Shown: positions 25,845 to 34,900 of the stretch, piece after piece
Layout of the letters: the number at the start of each line of letters is the position of its first letter
Position numbering within the stretch: the first letter of the stretch is position 1
NCBI RefSeq assembly: GCF_001583495.1
Contig: NZ_LQAQ01000111.1
Span: 248,001 to 312,000 of the forward strand
Direction of reading: 5' to 3'
DNA length: 64,000 nucleotides
Source: Flammeovirga sp. SJP92
GTDB taxonomy: Bacteria; Bacteroidota; Bacteroidia; Cytophagales; Flammeovirgaceae
Notes under the pieces: model-generated
The model's input: only the letters and a program-made list of their open reading frames with translations
Told to the model about the DNA's origin: nothing
Databases searched by the model: none
Translations under genes and position numbers: made by a program

Positions 25845-27341
25845 TTATTTCGCTAATATCAATTCAGCTTGAATATTCTTTTGGTCTGCTTCACTTTTCA
25901 TAAAGTCTTCAATAATTTCTTTTACATCACTATGAAGTGCCTTACTTTTACTAGCATCAATAATAACTTGTGAATTTTCAGGTACTTCATCTAATGCCTT
26001 TTTAACTTGAGCCTTATTCAAGAAACTTACTTGATTAGAAAGCTCAATATGAATTGGACCATTTTGGTCTGCTTCTAATTCTTCTTTTTTAACCTCAACA
26101 GTATCTTTCATTGCTTCCCAAACCACTTCTACAACAGAAACGATAAGTCCCAATGCAATACCCTCTAATAAGTCTGTAAATACAACACCTAAAGTAGTTA
26201 CAATGAAAGGTAAAAACTGTTGAATACCTTTATTGTACATCTGAATAAAGTTTTGGGGTTTAGCAAGTTTGTAACCTACTGTCAAAAGTATAGCAGCTAA
26301 ACATGCTAATGGAATCAAATCCAATAAAACTGGAATAGTCAATACACAGATGAATAGCAAAACGCCATGGAAAATGGCTGATAATTTACTTTGTCCACCG
26401 GATTGAACGTTAACAGAACTACGAACAATTACTTGAGTAATCGGAAGCCCGCCAATCAAACCAGAAATAATATTACCAGTACCTTGTGCAATTAGTTCAC
26501 GGTTGGTAGGTGTGTGTCTTTTTTGAGGGTCCATTTTATCAGCAGCCTCAACAGACAGAAGTGTTTCTAAACTAGCCACAATTGCCATTGTAAAAGCGAT
26601 AGTATAAACATGTGGATTGTTCCATGCACTAAAGTCAGGAAATCTGAACGTTCCTAAAAACTCATCCATATTGTGAATCACAGGTAAAGCAACTAATTGT
26701 GAATCAAGAATACCTAAGGTAGGGTGCCCTTCTGTACCTACGTAAAAAAGAATGCCGAACAATACTGTTGCTAACGGTCCTGGTATAATTTTAAGGAACC
26801 TGTTTTTTTGAATAAAAGGTTTTTCCCAGCTAATCAAAATGAGTAACGATACAGCAGTTACAATCACTGCACCTAATGTGATATTGGAAAGGCTCAACGT
26901 TAGTTCATGTTCCGGACCAACATAACCCAATGCATTAGGCAATTGTTGGAAAAGAATATTAATACCAATACCAGTCAACATTCCTTTGATAACAGCATTG
27001 GGGAAGTAATATCCAATCACACCCGCTTTAAAAACACCAAGGAGAATTTGAATAACACCGGCTAAAACAACGGTACAAAGAAAAGCTTCAAAAGAACCTA
27101 AATCTTGAATTGAGTGGAAAACGATAACAGCAAGTCCAGCTGCAGGACCACTTACACCAACTGCAGATCCACTAAATGAGGCTACTACAATTCCTCCAAT
27201 GATACCAGCAATGACACCTGAAAGTAATGGCGCACCTGAGGCTAATGCAATTCCGAGGCAGAGGGGTAATGCTACTAGAAATACAACTATACTAGCAGGA
27301 AAATCCTTCTTATAGTTGTTGAATAAATTTGATTTGTTCAT
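25845..27341 (-). CDS. SulP family inorganic anion transporter
   Basis: 498 residues, about 12-14 hydrophobic segments over residues 15-400. PASIVVFLVALPLCLGIALA and GSAVGVSGPAAGLAVIVF (near 50-70) are the SulP substrate-site helices. The C-terminal ~100 residues resemble a reduced STAS domain (IHIELSNQVSFLNKAQV). It may carry sulfate, bicarbonate or another oxyanion; location next to a sulfatase makes sulfate attractive, but the two genes are convergent and not an operon. A small palindrome (acagattatctgt, 27356-27368) lies 15 bp upstream of the start on its promoter side and may be an operator. Length is normal for the bacterial family. Confidence 0.9.
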   Translation of the reverse strand: MNKSNLFNNYKKDFPASIVVFLVALPLCLGIALASGAPLLSGVIAGIIGGIVVASFSGSAVGVSGPAAGLAVIVFHSIQDLGSFEAFLCTVVLAGVIQILLGVFKAGVIGYYFPNAVIKGMLTGIGINILFQQLPNALGYVGPEHELTLSLSNITLGAVIVTAVSLLILISWEKPFIQKNRFLKIIPGPLATVLFGILFYVGTEGHPTLGILDSQLVALPVIHNMDEFLGTFRFPDFSAWNNPHVYTIAFTMAIVASLETLLSVEAADKMDPQKRHTPTNRELIAQGTGNIISGLIGGLPITQVIVRSSVNVQSGGQSKLSAIFHGVLLFICVLTIPVLLDLIPLACLAAILLTVGYKLAKPQNFIQMYNKGIQQFLPFIVTTLGVVFTDLLEGIALGLIVSVVEVVWEAMKDTVEVKKEELEADQNGPIHIELSNQVSFLNKAQVKKALDEVPENSQVIIDASKSKALHSDVKEIIEDFMKSEADQKNIQAELILAK

Positions 27342-27553
27342 CTTAAAAGTTATAGACAGATTATCTGTTGAATTAATATAGTATCTGATTTTAATACAAT
27401 AATAGTCTGTACACTTTCTCTAGAACAATGCTAACAATCATCGTTTCATATTTGGATAAAAATGAAATTGAATTATGAAACTAATCAAAAACATTAATAA
27501 CAAAGCGTATAATGAAAAATGTTTATACTAAAACAATTGTTATTTTTTTTAAA

Positions 27554-29293
27554 TTATATTCTTGCCTGATATTTATATAGTTGATAGTACCTTCCTTGCT
27601 TATCTAGTAGCTCATTGTGTGTACCTGTTTCAATAATTTCACCTTTGTCCATTACTAGTATCTGATCAGCCTGTTGTATGGTGCTTAAGCGATGTGCAAT
27701 GACAATAGTAGTTCTTCCTTGCATTAATTTTGCCAATGATTCTTGAATTAAAGCTTCACTTTCAGTGTCCAAATTTGAGGTTGCTTCATCTAAAATGATG
27801 ATTTGAGGGTCGGCAATTATAGCTCTAGCAATTGCAATTCTTTGTCGTTGGCCACCTGATAATTTCACTCCTCTTTCTCCTATTATTGTTAGAAGTCCAT
27901 CATCAAATCTGTCCGTAAATTCATCAACATACGCACTTTTTATTGCATTTTGTAATTCATCTTCTGAAGCTTCTGGGTTTGAAAATAGGATGTTTTCTCT
28001 TATACTTCCTTCAAAAAGGAAATCATCTTGAAGTACAACTCCAAGATGCTGTCTGAAAGAGGGAAGATAGACGGTTCTGAGATCTTGTTTATCAAGAAAA
28101 ATAGTTCCTTTGGTTGGATTCAAAAAGGAAGCAGCCAAACTTGCTATAGTTGTTTTTCCTGATCCCGATGAACCAACAAGTGCCGTAATACTTCCTGCTT
28201 TGGCGTTGAAACTTATATTATGTAAAACCTCCTTGTTTTCTTCGTATTCAAAAGAAACATTTTCAAACTTGATATCCCCATTGATTTCTTGAGGAACAAC
28301 TTCCACTCTTAAAGGATCATCTTGTTCGCCAGCTTGATTCATAATTTCTTCTGTTCGATCTAACCCTGCAAAAGCTTCTGTAAGTTGACTGCCTATGTTA
28401 CTCATTTGTACAATTGGAGCAACCATAAAACCAAGATACAATGTGAAAGAAAGGAAATCACCCACAGTCAATTCTCCTTGCATGATCTTATAGCCACCAA
28501 TACCCATAATTCCAGTGGAGGCCAATCCCAAAAGAAAAGCACTAGAACTGGTCATAATAGCTGTGGCTGTCATACTCTTTTTTATGTTATTGAATAAACG
28601 GATGACACCGTCCTCAAAAATTCGATTTTCCTCACTCTCAGCATTAAACCCTTTGATTACCCTAACGCCATTCAAAGATTCAGTAAGTCGACCTGTAACC
28701 TCTGCTTTAATCTGTCCTCTTTTCCTGAAAATAGGTCGGATAGATTTGAAAGCCTTCATAGATACTACTCCAAAAATAGAAACCGGAATAAGTACAAACA
28801 AAGTCATTGATAGACTAATTTTTACCAATAAAATAGTTGAAATAACAGCTGTAATAGTCCCACCAATTAACTGTACCAATCCTGTACCTACTAAATTTCT
28901 AACGCCTTCCACATCACTCATTATTCTGGAGACCAGTACACCTGACTTAGTGTTGTCAAAGAAGGAGATAGGTAAAGATATAATGTGTTTTTGAACCTTG
29001 GCTCTCAATTCCGAAATAAGGCGCTGTGCTTCAATACTTAGTACCTTTGTGAGCATAAAACTACTGAAGGCTTGGATGAAGATGGAAGAAATAACAACAG
29101 AGACTAATAGTTTCAATTTTTCGTAATCTTCATTGACAATCACATCATCCATCAAGTACTTACTTGCACCAGGTAATACAAGTCCACTTAAACGATTGAC
29201 AATAATTAGTAATAAGCCAATAAGAAGATATTTTCTTCTAGGCCATATGATTTCTTTGAAAACTTTCTGAAGTGAAATTCTTTGTTTTGCCAT
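27554..29293 (-). CDS. ABC transporter, fused permease-ATPase (MsbA-like exporter)
   Basis: 579 residues from the ATG at 29293 (MAKQRISLQKVFKE). The in-frame extension to 29362 would span a terminator hairpin, so the shorter start is preferred. Residues ~20-310 hold the six-helix ABC type I exporter domain; residues ~335-579 are the ATPase. Walker A is VGSSGSGKTT (~373-382), the signature LSGGQRQRIAIARAI lies near 475, and Walker B IIILDEATSNLD follows. H-loop: IVIAHRLSTI. It probably works as a homodimer exporting lipid or peptide-like cargo; no cognate gene is linked. A separate transcript from the DinB-like gene upstream is likely. Confidence 0.9.
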   Translation of the reverse strand: MAKQRISLQKVFKEIIWPRRKYLLIGLLLIIVNRLSGLVLPGASKYLMDDVIVNEDYEKLKLLVSVVISSIFIQAFSSFMLTKVLSIEAQRLISELRAKVQKHIISLPISFFDNTKSGVLVSRIMSDVEGVRNLVGTGLVQLIGGTITAVISTILLVKISLSMTLFVLIPVSIFGVVSMKAFKSIRPIFRKRGQIKAEVTGRLTESLNGVRVIKGFNAESEENRIFEDGVIRLFNNIKKSMTATAIMTSSSAFLLGLASTGIMGIGGYKIMQGELTVGDFLSFTLYLGFMVAPIVQMSNIGSQLTEAFAGLDRTEEIMNQAGEQDDPLRVEVVPQEINGDIKFENVSFEYEENKEVLHNISFNAKAGSITALVGSSGSGKTTIASLAASFLNPTKGTIFLDKQDLRTVYLPSFRQHLGVVLQDDFLFEGSIRENILFSNPEASEDELQNAIKSAYVDEFTDRFDDGLLTIIGERGVKLSGGQRQRIAIARAIIADPQIIILDEATSNLDTESEALIQESLAKLMQGRTTIVIAHRLSTIQQADQILVMDKGEIIETGTHNELLDKQGRYYQLYKYQARI

Positions 29294-29343
29294 ATTAAGT
29301 AACGTAAGATATTCTTTACATAATACTACATCAAAAATTGGAC

Positions 29344-29376
29344 AAAAAAAAGATCTATACATTTTATATGTATAGA
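29344..29376 (-). terminator. Terminator of the DinB-like gene
   Basis: Arms tctataca (29354-29361) and tgtataga (29369-29376) with a 7-nt loop; on the minus strand the stem leads into eight U. It separates the DinB-like gene from the ABC transporter gene. Confidence 0.75.
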
Positions 29377-29567
29377 CCTGATAGTGATTAAATTACAGTT
29401 AGTACTTGGGTGTAAATGTCATTAATGGGTTAATAAATTCTGCTTATTCTAAAAGTACCAAAAAAAAATTTCTAACCCTGTGTAACGAAAGTAGAATCTT
29501 TAAAAGGTTCAGTGTTTTCTTATTATCCTACTATTCAATGATTTTCTATCAGAAATTACATAATTTA

Positions 29568-30146
29568 TTAAGAATTTAATTGTTCTAACTCTTCTTTATA
29601 AATCAATATTTTCTTCACTTGTAGCATATGTCTTTCTTCATGATTAATGATGAAATGTATCGTGTCACCCAACTGTAGTGTAATAAATTTTGAAATTGTT
29701 ATGGGACACCTTTTTTTCTCTAAATCTTTTTCCTGAGCCTTATTGACCACTTCAATAAGCTCATTAAGCTGTTTGATTCTTGTTGAAATGATATCTTTTT
29801 CTAAGGGTAAACCTAATGGGTTTTTGTCCTTAGGAGAGGGCATTTTATTTTTTACTTTCTGAGCTGTAGGTTTCATACTATTAGCAAAGTAATTACCTAG
29901 CCACCCACTTCTGTAAACATCTCTTTTTTTAGGTTGTGCTTTTGTTAGTAGCCTAAGGAAGTGAGGAATATAAAATTCACCATAGAGATTTAAATGATAA
30001 AGGCATTCAAGAATATTCCAAGCCTTTTCATTTTTACGAAACTGCAATGTGTCTATAGGAAGCTTTTCCAGGTCTTGAGTTTGAGTTAATTCTTCTTGAA
30101 GATTCTGAAGAAGGGAGCGAAGGAATTGTTTTTGATCAATTTTCAT
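29568..30146 (-). CDS. DinB-like four-helix protein (putative metal-dependent)
   Basis: 192 residues, soluble and helical. WNILECLYHLNLYGEFYIP (~50-70) and HFIINHEERHMLQVKKIL near the C-terminus place histidines where DinB/YfiT-type proteins bind a divalent metal. The family includes damage-inducible proteins and thiol transferases (such as bacillithiol enzymes), but specific activity cannot be assigned. It is alone between two terminators, with an AT-rich spacer of 270-280 bp on each side; the start at 30146 is the first Met. Confidence 0.65.
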   Translation of the reverse strand: MKIDQKQFLRSLLQNLQEELTQTQDLEKLPIDTLQFRKNEKAWNILECLYHLNLYGEFYIPHFLRLLTKAQPKKRDVYRSGWLGNYFANSMKPTAQKVKNKMPSPKDKNPLGLPLEKDIISTRIKQLNELIEVVNKAQEKDLEKKRCPITISKFITLQLGDTIHFIINHEERHMLQVKKILIYKEELEQLNS

Positions 30147-30269
30147 GTTTAAGTATTTAATTTAAACAAATATGCCACCCTTTAATTTTCAAAATCTTGA
30201 TTTCAATCAAGATTTTGAAATCACTTAAATATGGTTGTAAATAATGATGATTTTGTATTGGGAAATTTT

Positions 30270-30338
30270 AGACATAAAAAACTACCTCTTTCATATAATA
30301 GAAAATCAAATTCCATTTAACATATGAAAGAGGTAGTT
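30270..30338 (-). terminator. Terminator of the HNH-AP2 operon
   Basis: A perfect 17-bp inverted repeat: aactacctctttcatat (30280-30296) and atatgaaagaggtagtt (30322-30338), with a 25-nt loop. On the minus strand the stem is followed by six U. It lies 90 bp downstream of the HNH-AP2 stop. Confidence 0.8.
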
Positions 30339-30428
30339 GTTTTAGTTAATATCTTCGATAAAGCAAATTAAAAAAATGCAGTAATCACTTAATATTAGCG
30401 ATAAAGTTGTAAAAAAAGTTGGTGAATT

Positions 30429-31010
30429 TTAATCAAGACTTTCCCTGTTAGGGACATCAGGAGTAATTTCCTCAATGTCCTTAATTTTATTGAGGTTTCT
30501 TGTCTTACCAAACAATTCAATTGACTTCTTATTATAAGCAAGTGCAGCTTCTTGAGGTGTTTTATAAGTGCCTAAAGAAATTGGTTTTCTGTCCTTATAA
30601 ATAACTGCTCTGTAGCTATACTTGTCTTTTACTACTCCAATATAACCGGTCTTATTATGTTTAGAAGGTGTGTTTCTTTTAATAATTGATCGGTTTGAAT
30701 AGGTAAGGTTCTTGATCCGACAATCTAACTTATTACCATTAATAATTCTGATTAAAGTGTAATCTCCCTTTGAACTTTCATCTAAATATTTTTCAGCAAT
30801 AAGTTTATGAAGATAAATAGTTTCTGTTTTGTATTTACCATCACTCTGTTTCCAAGATTTTTGGAAAACTGCTCTTCCTGAAGAATGCTCCCTGAGGTTG
30901 TAGATAAAGTCTAGGCTCTTGTAGTACGGATTGTCTCTTAAAAATTCATATACATGATCATCAACGATCACCTGATTTGGAGAGTTTTTTAGTTGTAATT
31001 TGACAAGCAT
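30429..31010 (-). CDS. HNH-AP2 DNA-binding protein with degenerate HNH motif
   Basis: 193 residues. Residues ~78-125 look like an HNH_3-type zinc-finger nuclease core (LHKLIAEKYL ... INGNKLDCRIKNL), but the catalytic His expected in the 'H-I-D-G-N' position is Ile and the second Asn is replaced. Residues ~130-180 match the AP2 DNA-binding fold: TGYIGVVKDKYSYRAVIYKD, then ISLGTYKTPQEAALAYNKK and LFG. HNH-AP2 proteins are usually homing endonucleases in phages or introns; here the likely lost active site suggests a domesticated DNA-binding protein. It follows a small basic gene by 30 bp on the same strand and shares its terminator. No intron or phage genes surround it. Confidence 0.72.
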   Translation of the reverse strand: MLVKLQLKNSPNQVIVDDHVYEFLRDNPYYKSLDFIYNLREHSSGRAVFQKSWKQSDGKYKTETIYLHKLIAEKYLDESSKGDYTLIRIINGNKLDCRIKNLTYSNRSIIKRNTPSKHNKTGYIGVVKDKYSYRAVIYKDRKPISLGTYKTPQEAALAYNKKSIELFGKTRNLNKIKDIEEITPDVPNRESLD

Positions 31011-31040
31011 GATAGATGAGGAGAGATATTTAAAAAATAA

Positions 31041-31409
31041 TTAAATTGTCACAGTTGAACTTTTCTTAGCAGCTTTTTTGTTCTTTTCTTTAGCAGCTTC
31101 ATGTCTTTCCTTAGCCTCATGCCAGTACTTGTTCGTTATCTCAATTACTTCTTCTTTTTTCTTTTGAGTAATGTCTTGATAAAGACCTAGTTTTCGACGT
31201 CCAACTCTATTTTTCACGGTATTTGAGGCACGTAAACATCCAAGTTCTTTTAATTTTTCAGCTATCTTAGAAAAAATAAATCCCATTCTCTGTTCATCAT
31301 TTTCTCTCATTAGTTGATTGCGGTAATTCATCAAGTTACCCAGGATTAAGCTGTAGTCTTTCGTTCCTACTTCACGCTGTTCTCCAGGATAGTTTTTCCT
31401 TTTTCTCAT
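31041..31409 (-). CDS. Small basic protein of unknown function
   Basis: 122 residues, not recognised. It is strongly basic, with a lysine-alanine-rich helical C-terminus (KERHEAAKEKNKKAAKKSS). The middle (GFIFSKIAEKLKELGCLRASNTVKNRVGR) could form a helix-turn-helix-like helical pair, compatible with DNA binding, but I cannot name a family. It is the first gene of a two-gene minus-strand operon with the HNH-AP2 protein. Confidence 0.5.
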   Translation of the reverse strand: MRKRKNYPGEQREVGTKDYSLILGNLMNYRNQLMRENDEQRMGFIFSKIAEKLKELGCLRASNTVKNRVGRRKLGLYQDITQKKKEEVIEITNKYWHEAKERHEAAKEKNKKAAKKSSTVTI

Positions 31410-31552
31410 TAGTTTGTTAAGTATATTAGTATCGACGCTAATTGGTAGCTATATTCAATTAAATGTTAATTAAATCAAATGCAATGAATTATACAATTTT
31501 ATCTAGGTTTATTTTATAAAAACATAATTTTACGTAAAATATAACGTGATTT

Positions 31553-31583
31553 TTTGAATTTTGTAAACTTATTTATATAATTG
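31553..31583 (+). promoter_or_regulatory. Promoter candidate for the DUF2061 gene
   Basis: TTTG at 31553-31556, 19 bp, then TATAATTG at 31576-31583 matches the Bacteroidota consensus with one mismatch. A short inverted repeat (gagtaaa/tttactc, about 31599-31616) follows in the leader. Confidence 0.5.
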
Positions 31584-31638
31584 CCTACTAATCCACTAGA
31601 GTAAAGATTTTTACTCAAAAAAATAAACTAATAACTTA

Positions 31639-31899
31639 ATGCTTGTAGATAAAGTTTTAGAGAGAAAGATCGAAGAAAGCGATCAGGCTGTGAAAGACAA
31701 GAGTAATAAACAGCCTAAATGGGTGAGCGTTGCTAAATCAGTTTCATGGAGAGCTGTAGGAACGGTTGATACTATGGTAATTTCTTATTTTGTTACAGGT
31801 GAAATAACAATGGCTGTCTCAATTGGTTCATTTGAAGTATTTTCTAAGATGGTACTTTATTATTTCCATGAAAGAGCATGGGAAAAATTCACTAAATAA
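31639..31899 (+). CDS. DUF2061 small membrane protein
   Basis: 86 residues. The core WVSVAKSVSWRAVGTVDTMV, then SYFVTGEITMAVSIGSFEVFS and KMVLYYFHERAWEK, is the DUF2061 pattern: two membrane helices with the conserved K-x-x-x-Y-x-x-H-E-R-x-W end. DUF2061 is often found beside or fused to adenylylsulfate kinase, but the role is unknown and no such neighbour is seen here. It is transcribed before the WD40-caspase gene (55 bp gap) and could share its promoter. Confidence 0.8.
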   Translation: MLVDKVLERKIEESDQAVKDKSNKQPKWVSVAKSVSWRAVGTVDTMVISYFVTGEITMAVSIGSFEVFSKMVLYYFHERAWEKFTK

Positions 31900-31953
31900 T
31901 ATTTTGAAATTAATTTGATGGTTATATTTACATTGTAAATTAAACAATGTGAT

Positions 31954-34900
31954 ATGTACTTCATTGAAAATCATATACAAAAAAGAAGGTTGATAATTTT
32001 ATTGAACCTTCTTTTTTGTTTCCCAATTTTTTTATTTCCCCAAACTTCTAACATTACACTTACCTTTTCTCAAGGACATCTTGGAGAAGTGACAGCTTTA
32101 GATATTAGCAAAGATGCTTCTTTGGTTATATCTGCTGGAAAAGATAAAAAGGTAAAACTGTGGGATATAGAGCAGGAAAGACTACTGAGGACAATCAATG
32201 CTCATGAAATTGAAATTACTGATATTGCTTTATCTTTTGATAAAAAGTTTATAGCCACTTGTGGAGCTGATCATAAAGTCAAAGTTTGGCAAACCAAAAC
32301 CGGAGCTCTTTTGGCTGAAGTAGAAGATCTTGACGATCCTGTTATTGAAGTTAAATTTCTAAAAAATATTGTAGTTTTTATTGATTCACAAGGGAATATA
32401 TACCATTGGAATTGGCAAGAAAATGAGCAAGATTTAAGGAGTTGGGCTCATGAAATGACAGGTGGTATTTCTTGTTTTATTACAAAACCAAAATCCAATT
32501 CTTGGGTTGCTTTTGGTAAATATAATGGGGAAGTAGAGATCTGGAATACGACTCAGAAAAAACTTAAGTATTCCAAAAGCCTTCATGATGATTGGGTAAC
32601 AGACCTTATTTATATCAATAGTAAAAAAGTAATTGTTTCGGGTGGCTACGATGGTACTTTAAGGGTTTGGAACCAACAAACAGACGCCGTTTCGGAGCCT
32701 ATTCGTTTACCGGATAACAATGCTGTAAGGTCGATTACTTACTCACATTCTATTGATAGGCTAATTGTTACTTCACATGGTAATCACGCTTACTACTATA
32801 GTCTTGAGAATGATAAATTAGTGCTAATTTCTACTTTTGAAGAGCGTGAAATAGTAACGAATGCTTTTAATAGAAAAGGAGAACTTGCTGTTGTGGCCTA
32901 TAAAAATGGAGAAATAGCACTCTGGGAGATCAAAGGTTCTCGGTTAAAAGCAGCTTGGAAACCAATATTGGATAAAGCTATTGGTTTTTCAGCGTCATTA
33001 GCTTCTAATGCTATTGCGGTATCCTCTGAAAGTGGGTATGTAAGGCTCTGGGAGTCAGGGAGCAGGGGGGATTTAAAAAAATGGAAGGCTCATCATCAAT
33101 GTGTTTCTTCTATTTTCTTCAACAGAAGAGGTGAATTGGTCACGACGTCCATAGATAGTACATTTAAAGTTTGGGATCATAAAAATAATTATAAACTTAA
33201 GTTCTCTAAAAACTTTAATTATCCCATAACAATTGCAAAGCTTCACCCTGTTGACACTTTGGCTATATTAGCTAACAATGGGGGAGATCTGATACTACAA
33301 AATCTCAATCACCTTGAAGAGGCTAGAAAGATATTCAGTTCTTTCAATAATATCACCGCTCTTGATATTTCTTTGGATGGTACAAAAGTAGCCTTAAGCT
33401 TAAGTAATCGAACCGTTCATATTCTAGATGTAAGAAATAACTTTAAGCTCTTAAAGAAAATAAGAGTAAGCGACTGGCTTATTAATTCATTGGCTTTCAG
33501 TCTTGATGGTCAATCGATATTAATAGGAGGTAAAAATAAGCTCTCTTTATATAGTCTTTCTGAAGGTGAAATTCTTCAGGAAAGAATGGTTGAGCACCCT
33601 GTTAAGAGCAGTACGTTTACTTACGATGGTAAATATATATTGGTCGCAGAGGAAAGTGGACAGTTACAATCTTTTTCAAGCGACTTAAAAAATGAGGTTT
33701 TCAACTATGTGCAAAGTAATGGAGATATTATTGAGTTGTTTGATTTTCCAGGTAAACAAGTTTTTGTTACACTGTCAAATGACTTTGCGGTAGGAATTTG
33801 GGATTTAGAATCTCCATACAAATACGGAGCAGTGCTTTCTGATGGAGATGTAGGTTGGGTTGTGGAACATTTTTCAGGGTTATTCGATGCTTCTGAAGCG
33901 AACATGAATAATCTTTATTATGTAGTAGATAATGAAACCATTGATTTGGGGCAGTTGCAAGGTATGTATTGGGAGCCTGGTTTAGGGACCAAGCTTTTCA
34001 ACGGACAACCTCTCCGTGAAGTGCCACTTTTAAGTACCGTTTCTTTATTCCCTGAAGCAAACTCTTATACTAAAAATAATAAGCTTTATATAGAGGTTTT
34101 CGATAGAGGTGGTGGCATAGGGAAGGTATCGGTGTTAGTCAATAATAAAGAAGTATTGGATGATGCTTCTCCTTATAAAGTGGCTATAGATGTTAACCAC
34201 CTTAACCTTAATATCCTAAAACAAAAACAGCAGACTGTTAAGTATGCTGTCCCTATGGAAAAGTTAAGCTATCTTTTTCAAAGTGGTGATGCATTAAATC
34301 AGATCACAATAAAGGTGGAGAACAAACAGGGTACCTTATCTGGAAGAGGACTTACAATTAAACATAAGTCAAAAAATACGCAAAAAGAGATCCCTTCATT
34401 CTATGGAATTGTAATAGGTGTTTCTGATTATAGGGGAAATACATTAGACCTGAAATATGCGGCAAGTGATGCAGAGAAGATTGCTTCATCTATTCAAGAG
34501 TCAGCAGAAGAATTATTTGGAGAACATCGTGTGAAGGTAGATCTCTTCTCAACAAGTTCAGAGAATCCCCTTTATCAGCCTTCTAAAGAAAATATTAAAA
34601 GAAGTTTTGATAGCCTTCAGGTTTTAGCCAATCCATCAGATGTATTATTTGTCTTTTTAGCAGGGCATGGCATGGCAGTGCAGGAGCAAAATGGAGATGA
34701 AGATTTTTATTATCTCACAAAAGATATGATGACTGCAGATCTGAAAGATACGTCAATTAGAGATAATTATACTATTGCAGGTAAAGAATGGCTGGATTGG
34801 ATGAAGAAAATTCCTATTACCCGCCAAGTATTTATCATGGATGCTTGTAATGCAGGGAAATTTGCCGAAACAATAATTGCTATGCGTAATGTAGATGATG

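Noticed and set aside
28515-28994. 159-codon plus-strand frame within the ABC transporter
   Set aside because: It lies wholly inside the antisense of a well-supported ABC domain and shows no recognisable domain.
29294-29362. Longer start for the ABC transporter
   Set aside because: It would include a terminator hairpin (29344-29376) and an N-terminal cysteine-rich stretch not seen in the family.
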